Assembly: GCA_963850415.1 (NCBI GenBank)
Contig: CAWKLE010000003.1
Span: 682,001 to 746,000, forward strand
Length of the DNA stretch: 64,000 bases
Reading direction: 5' to 3'
Origin: VAXT01 sp963850415
GTDB lineage: Bacteria; Actinomycetota; Thermoleophilia; Gaiellales; Gaiellaceae
Shown: positions 33,085 to 40,811 of the stretch, in pieces
Layout of the letters: every line of letters begins with the position of its first letter
Position numbering within the stretch: the stretch's first letter is position 1
The notes under the pieces: generated by a model
Database searches by the model: none
What the model saw: the letters and a program-made list of their open reading frames with translations, nothing else
What the model was told of the DNA's origin: nothing
Program-made: the position numbers and the translations under genes

Positions 33085-33384
33085 ATGCCGAACGTCGACG
33101 AATTGCTCCAAGGCGCGCGCGACGCCATCTCGGTCAAGCGCGTGTTCGGCGACCCGATCGAAGCCGAGGGCGTGACCATCATCCCGGCCGCGAAGGTCGG
33201 CGGCGGCGGAGGCGGTGGCGGCGACAGCGAGGACAACGGCGGAGGCGGCTTCGGGATCGGAGCAAAGCCGGTCGGTGTCTACGTGATCAAGGACGGCGAC
33301 GTGAGCTGGCAGCCGGCGGTCGACGTGAACCGGATCATCGCGTTCACGTTCGTCCTCGGGCTCGTCTTCGCATTCAGACGCTGA
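33085..33384 (+). CDS. GerW/YtfJ family sporulation-type protein
   Basis: The 99-residue protein starts MPNVDELLQGARDAISVKRV and has the GerW pattern FGDPIEAEGVTIIPAAKV, then a glycine run (GGGGGGGG with acidic DSEDN) and VGVYVIKDGDVSWQPAVDVN. GerW/YtfJ proteins are known from spore germination in Bacillus, but are widespread in non-sporulating actinobacteria with unknown roles. A GGGAGG ribosome binding site is present 2 nt after the PaaF-like stop. Its TGA stop is in a CTGA overlap with the next gene. Confidence 0.75.
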   Translation: MPNVDELLQGARDAISVKRVFGDPIEAEGVTIIPAAKVGGGGGGGGDSEDNGGGGFGIGAKPVGVYVIKDGDVSWQPAVDVNRIIAFTFVLGLVFAFRR

Positions 33385-34559
33385 GCTCACTCAGCCGCCT
33401 GAGCGAGCCGCCTCGCCTGCGGACGCTCGGCGAGGACGAGGCGCGGCGCTCGACCTGGCTCGAGCTCTTCTTCGATCTCGTGTTCGTGGTCGCGGTCGCT
33501 CAGCTCGGCCGCCAGCTGGGGCTCGACGTCACCGCGGGAGGCTTCTTCCGGTTCCTGGCGTTCTTCATCCCGGTGTGGTGGGCCTGGATGGGCTTCACGT
33601 TCTACGCCAACCGCTTCGACACGGACGACCTGCCGTACCGCCTCGTCGTCTTCGCGGCGATGCTCGGCGTGGCGGCTCTCGCGACGACCTTGCCGGCCGC
33701 GTTCGCGGGCGCCACTCGGGGCTTCGTGCTCGCGTACGTGTTCGTCCGCCTGATGCTGCTCGTCCTGTACGCGCGGGCGATTCACCACGTCAAGCAGGGG
33801 CGGGAGATCGCGGTCTTCTACTTCGCCGCGTTCTCGGCCGCCGTGGTCGTCTGGCTCGCGTCGCTCCTCTTCCCGGCACCGGAGCGCTACTGGATCTGGG
33901 CGCTCGCCCTCGCGATCGAGATCGCCGCGCCGATCGTCGGTTGGCGGCTGGTTCCGAGCGGGCCGGTCGATCCGATGCATGCGCCCGAGCGTCTCGGGCT
34001 GCTGACGATCATCGTTCTCGGTGAGTCCGTCTTCGCCGTCGTGTTCGGAGTGGGCGACGTGCACTGGAGCTGGGAGCCGCTGCTCGCCGCGCTCGGAGGC
34101 TTTCTCTGCGCGGCCGCCTTCTGGTGGATCTACTTCGAGTTCGTCAACCCGGAGTACGCGTTCGCGGTGTTGAGACGGCGCGGGCGAATCCTGCGCGGGC
34201 TCGTCTTCGTCTACGCGAACTATCCGGTCATCGCCGGGCTCGCCGCGCTCGGCATCGGAGTGAAGCTTGCGGTCCTGGCTGCCGGTGGCCACTCCGCGTA
34301 CGACGACAGCGGCTGGGTTCTCTGCGCGGGGCTCGCGCTCTCCATGACCGGGCTCGCGGCCGTCGAGCTCGTCATGCCGCCGTACTGGCTCGCCGTCGAT
34401 TTCTGGCTGCGGGTCGCGACGGCGGTGCTCGCGTTGGCCCTGATTCCGTTCGCGTCTTCGCTCTCGCCGGTCGTGATCGTCTGGATCCTGGCGGTCGCTC
34501 TCGTCCTGCAGGTCGTGGTCGAGCTGCTCGGCCACGAGCAGCACCTCGAGGAGCCCTAG
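33381..34559 (+). CDS. low temperature requirement protein A (LtrA) family (CTG start)
   Basis: The protein has about 392 residues and ten to eleven membrane helices. The family N-terminus is visible as RRSTWLELFFDLVFVVAVAQ, and the membrane part has VWWAWMGFTFYANRFDTDDL and LGLLTIIVLGESVFAVVFG, both conserved in LtrA. The first ATG/GTG in frame is GTG 33480, inside the conserved first helix, so the true start must be upstream where only CTG codons exist (33381, 33399, 33417). CTG 33381 overlaps the GerW stop as CTGA, which parallels the ATGA/GTGA overlaps elsewhere. LtrA function is unknown. Confidence 0.75.
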   Translation: MSSLSRLSEPPRLRTLGEDEARRSTWLELFFDLVFVVAVAQLGRQLGLDVTAGGFFRFLAFFIPVWWAWMGFTFYANRFDTDDLPYRLVVFAAMLGVAALATTLPAAFAGATRGFVLAYVFVRLMLLVLYARAIHHVKQGREIAVFYFAAFSAAVVVWLASLLFPAPERYWIWALALAIEIAAPIVGWRLVPSGPVDPMHAPERLGLLTIIVLGESVFAVVFGVGDVHWSWEPLLAALGGFLCAAAFWWIYFEFVNPEYAFAVLRRRGRILRGLVFVYANYPVIAGLAALGIGVKLAVLAAGGHSAYDDSGWVLCAGLALSMTGLAAVELVMPPYWLAVDFWLRVATAVLALALIPFASSLSPVVIVWILAVALVLQVVVELLGHEQHLEEP

Positions 34560-35518
34560 CCCACTCCGAGCTCGGCCGGGACGATCTCGACGGAGATCGA
34601 CTTCCCGCCGCGAACGACCTGCATCGCGGCCGCCTGGCCGATCAGCTCGCCTGCCATCAGCCGCTGAAGGTCGTTCACCTGCTCGACCGCGGTCCCGTCG
34701 ACCTCGACGATCAGGTCCTCGGGCCGCAGCCCGGCCGTCTCCGCGGGGCTCCCGTCGACGACCTCGACGACCTCGATCGCCGAGCTCCGTCCGAGGCGTG
34801 AGGCGACCCTCGGCGGCAGCGGACGTGACCCGCCGGCGATCCCGATGTAGGCGCGCCGGAACCGGCCTTCGCTCATCAGCGCACCGATGATCTTGCGCGT
34901 GGTCGCGTCGATCGGGACGGCGAGCCCGAGGCCCTGGCCGGCGACCGCGGTGTTGATGCCGACGACGTTTGCGTTCGCGTCGGCGAGTGCGCCGCCGGAG
35001 TTGCCCGGATTCAGCGCGGCGTCGGTCTGGATCACGTTCTCGACGACGCGTCCGGCCGGTACGGGCAGCGACCGGCCGAGCGCCGAGACGACGCCTGCCG
35101 TGACCGATCCGCCGAAGCCGAGCGGGCTTCCGATCGCGACGACGAGCTGCCCGACCCGCAGCTTCTCGGCGTCGCCGAGTTGAGCCGCGGTCAGTCCGTT
35201 CGAGTCGAGCCGGAGCACGGCGAGGTCGGAGAGCGGATCGGAGCCGATGACCTTGAAGTCGGCCTCGTGGCCGTCGGAGAACGTTGCGCGTCCCGAGCCG
35301 TCGGTGCGCGCGACGACGTGGGCCGACGTGAGCAGGAACCCGTCGGGCGTGATCACGACTGCGCTTCCACCTCCGTCGAGCCGCCGTCCTCCTCGCACGC
35401 GCCGCGAGACCTTCACGCTGGCAACCGACGGCGCCAGGCGTTCCGCGATCGAGATCACGGCCTGCGAATAGGCGTCGAGTGCCTCGGATTCCGTCGGCGG
35501 ATCGGAGACGAACTGCAT
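34556..35518 (-). CDS. HtrA-like trypsin-fold serine protease with PDZ domain
   Basis: The 320-residue protein has a protease domain with the catalytic triad visible as His in LTSAHVVA, Asp in DPLSDLAVLRLD and Ser in NPGNSGGALAD, followed by a PDZ domain (IEVVEVVDGSPAETAGLRPE, then DLIVEVDG). There is no signal peptide or membrane anchor, so this would be a cytoplasmic or leaderless form, unlike most HtrA proteins, which are periplasmic. It acts in protein quality control. ATG 35518 lies 6 nt after TAGCTT on the minus strand (35530-35525). The divergent PaaG-like gene starts 37 nt away. Confidence 0.88.
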   Translation of the reverse strand: MQFVSDPPTESEALDAYSQAVISIAERLAPSVASVKVSRRVRGGRRLDGGGSAVVITPDGFLLTSAHVVARTDGSGRATFSDGHEADFKVIGSDPLSDLAVLRLDSNGLTAAQLGDAEKLRVGQLVVAIGSPLGFGGSVTAGVVSALGRSLPVPAGRVVENVIQTDAALNPGNSGGALADANANVVGINTAVAGQGLGLAVPIDATTRKIIGALMSEGRFRRAYIGIAGGSRPLPPRVASRLGRSSAIEVVEVVDGSPAETAGLRPEDLIVEVDGTAVEQVNDLQRLMAGELIGQAAAMQVVRGGKSISVEIVPAELGVG

Positions 35519-35555
35519 CGGTCGAAGCTAGCAATGCGGCTATAGGCTGCGGCGG

Positions 35556-36326
35556 ATGGCCGAGGTCGAAACGAGCCGCGACGGCGGCGTTCTGACGATC
35601 ACGCTCAACCGACCGGACGTGCTCAACGCCTTCAACGCCTCGATGCACGAGGCTTTGCGCGCCGCGCTCGCCGAGGCGGAGGACGCGTCGGTGCGGGCGG
35701 TCGTTCTCACCGGCGCGGGACGCGGCTTCTGCGTGGGGCAGGACCTGACCGAGTTCCGCGAGGCGGCCGGCGACATCGGCAGCCGGCTCCGCGACAACTA
35801 CCACCCGAACATCCTCGCCATCCGCGCCCTGGAGAAGCCGGTGATCGCGGCCGTCAACGGCGCCGCCGCGGGCGCGGGCCTCTCGTTCGCGTGCGCGTGC
35901 GACATCCGGCTCGCATCGGACGCCGCGAGCTTCGTGCCGGCGTTCATCAACGTCGGCCTCGTCCCCGACTCCGGCGGGACGTACTTCATCGTCGAGTTGC
36001 TCGGCTACGCGCGGGCGTTCGGATGGATGACCTCGGGCCGGAAGCTGTCGGCGGCCGAGGCGCACGAGTGGGGCCTCGTAACGGAGGTCGTCGAAGGCGA
36101 CGGCCTCGCAGCACGTGCTGCCGAGGTCGCTGCGCGGTATGCGTCGATGCCGACCCGGGGCGTGGGAATGACGAAGCGGCTCTTCTCGGACGCGGCGCGA
36201 AATCGCCTCGAGGATCAGCTCGAGCTGGAAGCCGAGCTGCAGACCGCCGCGACGCAGACGGACGACTTTCGCGAAGGCGTGGCCGCCTTCCTCGAGAAGC
36301 GCAAGCCCGAGTTCAGCGGCTCCTAG
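35556..36326 (+). CDS. enoyl-CoA hydratase/isomerase (PaaG-like)
   Basis: The 256-residue protein matches PaaG-type crotonases: TGAGRGFCVGQDLTEFREAA, PVIAAVNGAAAGAGLSFACA, and VGLVPDSGGTYFIVELLGYA. These enzymes isomerise 2-(1,2-epoxy-1,2-dihydrophenyl)acetyl-CoA to the oxepin form, the step after PaaABC. Members can also act as general enoyl-CoA isomerases. It is about 4 kb from paaABCD and not in that operon. ATG 35556 follows TAGGCT (35543-35548) by 7 nt, a leaderless start. Confidence 0.82.
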   Translation: MAEVETSRDGGVLTITLNRPDVLNAFNASMHEALRAALAEAEDASVRAVVLTGAGRGFCVGQDLTEFREAAGDIGSRLRDNYHPNILAIRALEKPVIAAVNGAAAGAGLSFACACDIRLASDAASFVPAFINVGLVPDSGGTYFIVELLGYARAFGWMTSGRKLSAAEAHEWGLVTEVVEGDGLAARAAEVAARYASMPTRGVGMTKRLFSDAARNRLEDQLELEAELQTAATQTDDFREGVAAFLEKRKPEFSGS

Positions 36327-36823
36327 GCTTCGGCGATGGGACGGCCGACGACGAGCACCTCGCGCAGCTCCGGCTCGAGCTCACCGTAGAACGCGTCGGG
36401 CAGGACGCCGAGCGCGTCGAGCGTCTTCGAGAAGAAGCAGCGCACGGCTGCGGCCAGGACCACGTCCATGATCTCTGCGTCCGTGAGCCCGAGGTCGCGC
36501 AGGCGCTGAAGGTCGGACTCGGCGATCGAGGTGGCGTCGTCGGCAACCCGATCGGCCAAGTCCATCACGGCCACGTCCACCTGGTCGAGGCCGGCGGCGT
36601 GGTGGTCGAGCGCGATCTCGCGAACCGGCGCGCCGAAGTCCTCGATCAGCACCTTGCCGTGCGCGAGGCAGCAGTAGCTGGAGCGCAACCTGCGCGCGGC
36701 GGCGAGGGTCGCCAGCTCGTAGCGTCGGAGGTCCATGTTGGCCTTGATCGCTCCGAGGAGCTGGCCCCACGCGGCGTAGACGTCCGGCCGCTCCGCGAAC
36801 GCAACCTCCATGTTCGTCGGCAT
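36323..36823 (-). CDS. carboxymuconolactone decarboxylase / AhpD-like peroxidase-related protein
   Basis: The 166-residue product is an all-helical AhpD/CMD-type domain. The putative active site is in LRSSYCCLAHGKVLIEDFG, with two adjacent cysteines followed by His rather than the usual C-x-x-C-x-x-x-H. Such proteins range from alkylhydroperoxidases to decarboxylases. ATG 36823 is used (MPTNMEVAFAERPD). It lies 13 nt downstream of the XRE regulator gene on the same strand and is probably controlled by it. It converges with PaaG, overlapping by 4 nt. Confidence 0.8.
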   Translation of the reverse strand: MPTNMEVAFAERPDVYAAWGQLLGAIKANMDLRRYELATLAAARRLRSSYCCLAHGKVLIEDFGAPVREIALDHHAAGLDQVDVAVMDLADRVADDATSIAESDLQRLRDLGLTDAEIMDVVLAAAVRCFFSKTLDALGVLPDAFYGELEPELREVLVVGRPIAEA

Positions 36824-36836
36824 CGCGCCGCAGACG

Positions 36837-37112
36837 TTACGCGTTTCGGGGCTGCAGCTCGACCGTGAGGTCGCAGTCGAGCGCCTCGGCGATCCCGAGC
36901 AACGTGTCGATGCGGGGAGGCCGTCCACCGGACTCGAGTCGCGCGATCGCCGACTGCGTGGTGCCGGTCAGCTCGGCGAGCTCCTTCTGCGAGAGGCCGT
37001 GAGCCTTTCGCTGGTCGGCGACCTGCTCGGCGATCTGCGCGAAGAACCAGCCCTTGTCCTCGTCGACGTGGGCGAGCCGCTCGCGCAGCTTCTCGAAGGT
37101 GTCAGGGCTCAT
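36837..37112 (-). CDS. XRE-family HTH transcriptional regulator
   Basis: The 91-residue protein has a single helix-turn-helix: QRKAHGLSQKELAELTGTTQ, then SAIARLESGGRPPRIDTLLG. It is very like HigA-type antitoxins and solitary XRE regulators. No toxin gene lies next to it; the downstream partner is the AhpD-like gene. ATG 37112. The upstream region (37113-37181) contains five copies of GCTAT/ATAGC and is shared with the divergent gene, so self-regulation is likely. Confidence 0.82.
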   Translation of the reverse strand: MSPDTFEKLRERLAHVDEDKGWFFAQIAEQVADQRKAHGLSQKELAELTGTTQSAIARLESGGRPPRIDTLLGIAEALDCDLTVELQPRNA

Positions 37113-37129
37113 ATCTCACCACTGCGATA

Positions 37130-37177
37130 ATAGCAAGACCGCTATTGACAGCTATCGCACGGTGGCTATAAGATAGC
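37130..37177. promoter_or_regulatory. divergent promoter with five GCTAT/ATAGC boxes
   Basis: ATAGC at 37130, GCTAT at 37141, 37151 and 37165, and ATAGC at 37173 lie within 48 bp. TTGACA (37145-37150) and TAAGAT (37169-37174, spacing 18) form a promoter for the plus-strand gene, whose ATG 37182 follows by 7 nt. TATTAT (37132-37127) is a -10 for the XRE gene. The boxes are likely operator sites for the XRE protein. Confidence 0.6.
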
Positions 37178-37181
37178 AAAC

Positions 37182-37768
37182 ATGAGATACGGCACACGGC
37201 GGTTCGGCATTGGCGTGGTTCTCGTGCTCATTGTGGCTGTCGGACTGCTGGTCACCGCCATCTTCGGCCACCCAGGCGGCAGTACGACCGTGACGCCGAA
37301 GGGGAACTTCAGCGTTTCGCAGGCGAGGGACTACCGCGGGTTTCCGGTCTTCTACCCGGGCGAATCCATCAACGGCGATGAGTTGACTGCCGTCGCGCGC
37401 GACCCGCTTGGCCCAATGCGCCAGAACCAGGAGTCCGTGCTCTTCACGTACGGCACCTGCGAGATACCTGCGGGAGCAGAAGGTGGATGTTCGCTACCCG
37501 TGTCGGTGTCGAACGAGCCGGCCTGTTCGCGCAATCTCGCGATGTATAGCGGATCACTCAGCCCGAAGCCGGTCGTGACCCGAGTCCGGGGAGCGACCGC
37601 TGCTTTCTTCGAAGGTGGTAGCCGGCTCGAGATCCAGACCGGGACGACGACGGTTGTCATTTTCGCCTTCGCGAAGCGAAAGGCGTTGTCGGTGGCAAGA
37701 AATTGCGCGGACTCAACGTCTCGATCTCCGCAAGCGAACCGCTTCCACCTCCGGCAAAGGGGCACTGA
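37182..37768 (+). pseudogene. frameshifted membrane-anchored protein, unknown function
   Basis: The product begins MRYGTRRFGIGVVLVLIVAV, one membrane anchor, followed by an extracytoplasmic domain with DYRGFPVFYPGESINGDELT and two or more cysteines (FTYGTCEIPAGAEGGCSLPV). A frame change near 37700 is needed to reach the natural end KKLRGLNVSISASEPLPP, then PAKGH at 37768. I do not recognise the family, but the layout resembles small actinobacterial anchored proteins. Its promoter is a near-consensus TTGACA/TAAGAT overlapped by putative XRE operator boxes. Confidence 0.6.
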
Positions 37769-38227
37769 TGGAACGGTGCCTTGCCCCAAGCGATGGTCGT
37801 TCGCATCTGCTCGCGGTGGGACGCTACTTCGGAAGGCGGCGTTCTTGATCTGCTCGTGCTCGCGGGCGCGGCCGCCACGAGGCCGCCGTCGCGCTCGATG
37901 GATCGGTCGGCACGGCCGGGCGAGGGCCGTTGCGGGCTTCGCTTCTGGCTCACATCGCGGTCGGGATTACCGCGGGCGTCGTCGCGCTTTATGCTCTCCA
38001 CTCCGCTTCAAGAGGGAGCGCTCTGCTCTGGTTCTTCGCGCCGCCCCGCCGCGCTCATGGCCGCGCTTCACCTTTGCGTTACTTCGTCTGGCCGACGAGC
38101 AACTCGACTCGCATCGTTTTCGCCGACGTGGTGCCTCGGATGCGATGCCGGCCGTGACCTTCGCGATCGGGTTCTTCGATCGGCTTCGTGGCGGCCGAGT
38201 GGGCAGCCTAGGCAGATGCTTCTGGAT
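37769..38227. other. region without a clear plus-strand gene
   Basis: Plus-strand reading gives several short frames. One segment (LLAHIAVGITAGVVALYALH, near 37944-38003) is hydrophobic and may be a remnant of a membrane protein split by frame changes. On the minus strand the open frame of the SelW-like gene passes through here, but its sequence in this part is not family-like. Confidence 0.4.
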
Positions 38228-38452
38228 CGGCCACTGAGGGAGCGCGCGGATCTCAGCGCCGTCCGGGAAGCGTCCCTGGTCCTGCTTCGAGAAGATGAGC
38301 TCGCCGTCCGCGAGCACGTCGTACTGGCCCTTCGCGCCCTCCTCGGCGACCGCCTCGTGCTCCGTCTCGGCGTTCAACTCGGCCGCGAGACTCGCGGCCC
38401 GCACGTCATAGCCGTCTCAGACGGGGCAGTACTGGATCAGGACGCGCGCCAT
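37967..38452 (-). CDS. SelW/Rdx family selenoprotein (in-frame UGA as Sec)
   Basis: From ATG 38452 the sequence reads MARVLIQYCPV, then UGA at 38419-38417, then DGYDVRAASLAAELNAETEH, and later GQYDVLADGELIFSKQDQGR and FPDGAEIRAL. The CPV-UGA order is the CxxU redox motif of the Rdx/SelW/SelT/SelH family, so the UGA is most likely selenocysteine; conserved sequence on both sides of UGA supports this. A 7-bp hairpin with loop AGTCT lies 18-36 nt after the UGA, at a position fit for a bacterial SECIS. TAGGTT ends 6 nt before the ATG. Family-like sequence ends near residue 75 (about 38228); the frame stays open to 37967 with atypical residues, so the true end is uncertain. The selA, selB, selC and selD genes are not in the window. 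Confidence 0.72.
38381..38399 (-). promoter_or_regulatory. putative SECIS hairpin
   Basis: On the minus strand GGCCGCG and CGCGGCC form a 7-bp stem with loop AGTCT (38392-38388), within the coding sequence and starting 18 nt after the UGA codon. Bacterial SECIS elements lie directly after UGA and have an apical loop containing GU, as here. GC-rich hairpins are common in this genome, so this is supportive and not proof. Confidence 0.5.
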
Positions 38453-38481
38453 GACGAAAACCTAGCCGTTGGCTCGGCGCG

Positions 38482-39471
38482 CTAGCCGGCCGGCGCGCCT
38501 TCGATCACGAACATGCCGCTCTCGGTCGGCGTCGTGCCGACGAGCTTGTAGCCGGCCGCTTCGAGGAGCGACTCGAACTCCTCGAGCGTTCGCTCCTGGC
38601 CCCCCGGGCCGACGAGCATGTTCAGGTCGGAGAGCTTCGCCTCGGGCGTCGCGTTCGGCGGGCCGAGGATCCGCTCGACCAGGAGCAGCGTGCCTCCCCG
38701 GCTGCGTACGTTCCTCAGGATCGCGATCGATTCCTCGTCCTCCCAGTCGTGGATGATCCACTTCAGGAGGTAGGCGTCGCCCCCTTCGGGAACGGACTCG
38801 AAGAAGTTCCCGGCGACGACGCTTCCGCGCTCGCCAAGGTCGACACCTTCGACCACGTGCCGCTGGTCGAACAGGACACCCTTGAGCTCCGGGTGGGCTT
38901 CGAGCAAGCCCGCGAGCAACGTGCCGTTGCCTCCTCCCACGTCGACGATCGTCCCGAACCGCCCGAAGTCGTAGGCGGCGAGCAGCGAACGGAGCACGAC
39001 GTTCGAATTGGCCGCCATTGCGCGGTCGAAGATCGCTCCTTCTTCTGGATGCTCGGCCCGGTACTCCCAGACCCTGACTCCGTGGGCCAGGAGAAAGGCG
39101 TTCTCTCCGGTCCTGATGCTCTCGGCGAGCGCGCCCCACGAGTCGCGGATGGTTGGGGCGGCCGATGAAGGCGGCCCAGCCCGCCAGCGACTCGGGCACG
39201 TTGCTGCGCAGCGGCTGGCCGAGATCTGTCAACGAGAACATGCGGTCGTCGTCCTCGTGGAAGACCCCGAACGCGGCGAGTGCCCGGAGGAGCCGGTAGA
39301 GCGTTCGGGGATTCGTCCCGGTCGCCCTGCGAGGTCGTCACTCGAGCGCGGGCCCTCGGCCAGCAGGTCGGCGATGCCGAGGGTCGCGGCGACATGGATC
39401 GCCTGCGAGACCTGGTAGGAGTTGACGAGCCGACGCAGGTCAGCCGCAGCGTTCATCGGCTCTCGCATCAT
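38482..39471 (-). pseudogene. frameshifted O-methyltransferase (SAM-dependent, dimerising type)
   Basis: With two frame corrections (near 39325 and 39153) the protein is about 330 residues. The N-terminal dimerisation helix-turn region reads VNSYQVSQAIHVAATLGIAD, then NPRTLYRLLRALAAFGVFHE. The SAM-binding motif is FGTIVDVGGGNGTLLAGLLE, and the catalytic base His-Asp region is LLKWIIHDWEDEESIAILRN. This matches family 2 O-methyltransferases (hydroxyneurosporene or plant caffeate-type). The ATG overlaps the PaaD stop as TGATG, so it is the last gene of the paaABCD unit; its role there is unknown. Confidence 0.78.
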
Positions 39472-39995
39472 CAGATCGTCTTGAACTGCTCGAAGGGCTG
39501 GCGGCAGCTGTCGCAGTAGCGGACCGAGCGGCACGGCGTTGGGCCGAAGATGTTCTCGAGCCGCGTCTCCGTTGAACCGCAGTATGGGCACTTGAACGCC
39601 TTGCTCTGCAGCTGGACGAGCCGCGGGCCGCCGGCCTCACGCGGCGTAGGTGGAGCGAACCCAGCCGCGCGAAGCTTCTCGCGGCCCTCGGGCGTGATGC
39701 GGTCGGTCGACCACGAGTCGTCGAGGATCACCTCGACGTCGGGCTCGGCACCGAGCTCGCGAATGCGCGCGGCCATCTGGTCGCGCATCACCTCGAGCGC
39801 GGGGCAGCCGAGGAAGGTCGGCGTGAACTCGACCCGAACGCGACTGTCCACTTCGGCCCCGTCCCGGGACCTGGTCCCGGGACATGGCTCAACGGACACG
39901 CTTCGCACGACGCCGAGGTCGACGATCGAGATCGGCGGGATCTCCGGATCGGGGATCTCGGCCAGCGCCTCCCAGACACGTTTCTCGGTTACCAC
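39471..39995 (-). CDS. paaD: phenylacetyl-CoA epoxidase assembly protein PaaD
   Basis: The 174-residue protein has the MIP18/PaaD domain (VWEALAEIPDPEIPPISIVD, LGCPALEVMRDQMAARIREL) and a C-terminal zinc ribbon with CPYCGS and CDSCRQPF. PaaD helps assemble the epoxidase complex and probably handles iron or iron-sulfur delivery. The start is GTG 39995, overlapping the end of paaC by 7 nt. A stretch CPGTRSRDGAEVD (from the repeat at 39861-39883) looks like an insertion in this domain that homologues may lack. Confidence 0.85.
   Translation of the reverse strand: MVTEKRVWEALAEIPDPEIPPISIVDLGVVRSVSVEPCPGTRSRDGAEVDSRVRVEFTPTFLGCPALEVMRDQMAARIRELGAEPDVEVILDDSWSTDRITPEGREKLRAAGFAPPTPREAGGPRLVQLQSKAFKCPYCGSTETRLENIFGPTPCRSVRYCDSCRQPFEQFKTI
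39861..39883 (-). repeat. 23-nt palindromic repeat unit (copy in paaD)
   Basis: Two GTCCCGGGAC palindromes are separated by CTG (CAG on the minus strand). Two related units occur at 53435-53457 and 53594-53616. The copy lies in frame inside paaD. Confidence 0.7.
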
Positions 39996-40561
39996 GTCGC
40001 ACCCGCGACCGAGCGGCGCACCTCGGTCATCTCTTCCCAGAGCTGCTCGAACTCGGGCAAGTGTTCGCCGCGCTGGTCGACCATCGGCCGCAGCTCCTCG
40101 AGCGCCTCCTGGAACTGCGACTCGCCCTCGAGCCGCTCGAACCACATCCGGGCGTGCATCCGGTGGTACGCCTCCTCGCGGTCGATCTTCGCTGCGAGGC
40201 CTGCGACCTCGGCATCGTCCGACTCGACCAGCTCCTTGATCCGCCGCTCGTCCGCGTCCTCGTAGAGACAGTGGCGCGCGATCGTCTTCGCCCAGTCGGG
40301 GACGAGGCGCAACTCGACGAACTGCGAGCAACGGTACTCCTCCGGCTTGCGATCGAACGCGAGCTCGTCCGCGGTCGTGCCCAGTTCCTCGGCGACGAGC
40401 TGGTACAGGGCGCGCGCATGACCGACCTCGTTCTGAGAGATCGACGAGAACGCGACGTCCTCCTCGAGAAACGGCGCGATGCCCGTCCACTCCGAGTTGC
40501 GCCAGCCGAGAATCAGCTCGTCGTCAGCGATCGGGAGCAGCAGCTCGGCTCGCCCGCTCAC
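39989..40561 (-). CDS. paaC: phenylacetyl-CoA epoxidase subunit PaaC
   Basis: The 190-residue protein begins VSGRAELLLPIADDELILGW and carries the ferritin-like structure of PaaC: FSSISQNEVGHARALYQLVA and AAKIDREEAYHRMHARMWFE. Metal ligands of PaaA are altered in PaaC, which is a structural subunit binding PaaA. It is shorter than the roughly 250-residue E. coli subunit. The start GTG 40561 overlaps the end of paaB by 38 nt, so another start further in may be used. Confidence 0.88.
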   Translation of the reverse strand: MSGRAELLLPIADDELILGWRNSEWTGIAPFLEEDVAFSSISQNEVGHARALYQLVAEELGTTADELAFDRKPEEYRCSQFVELRLVPDWAKTIARHCLYEDADERRIKELVESDDAEVAGLAAKIDREEAYHRMHARMWFERLEGESQFQEALEELRPMVDQRGEHLPEFEQLWEEMTEVRRSVAGATW

Positions 40562-40811
40562 GCGCCTCCTTCAGCTTCGCCTTGAGCGGATAGCCGTCGA
40601 CCCGGTGGTAGTTCCGCTCCAGCTCGTCGACGAACTCGTCGATCTCGTGCACGGCCTCCCGGGGAACGACCCAGAGCGCGACCGACTCGCCGCGCCGCCC
40701 GTACTGCTCGCGCGCGTACCACTCGGCGAACTCCTCGTTCGGCGCCTCGATCGAGCCGGCATGGGCGAATGCCTGCCCTTTCCGTTCCTGCCGGAAGACC
40801 TCGTAGATCAC
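40524..40811 (-). CDS. paaB: phenylacetyl-CoA epoxidase subunit PaaB
   Basis: The 95-residue protein reads VIYEVFRQERKGQAFAHAGS, then ALWVVPREAVHEIDEFVDEL, a clear PaaB pattern (E. coli PaaB is similarly short). PaaB bridges the PaaAC heterodimers in the epoxidase complex. The GTG start overlaps the paaA stop as GTGA, so translation is coupled. No internal membrane or metal motifs. Confidence 0.9.
   Translation of the reverse strand: MIYEVFRQERKGQAFAHAGSIEAPNEEFAEWYAREQYGRRGESVALWVVPREAVHEIDEFVDELERNYHRVDGYPLKAKLKEARERASRAAAPDR

Noticed and set aside
33387..36065. 892-residue open frame on the minus strand
   Set aside because: It runs antisense across LtrA and PaaG and shares part of the HtrA region in another frame; composition is a shadow, and the real genes have clear family motifs.
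36323..37112. toxin-antitoxin module with the XRE gene
   Set aside because: No RelE/HigB-like toxin is adjacent; the downstream gene is an AhpD-like protein.
38404..38452. reading the TGA at 38417-38419 as a true stop of an 11-residue peptide
   Set aside because: Family-like sequence continues in the same frame after TGA and the stop falls exactly on the redox U position.
37781..38485. 234-residue plus-strand frame across 37781-38485
   Set aside because: No family-like sequence; it runs opposite the SelW-like gene, whose conserved CxxU region is convincing.
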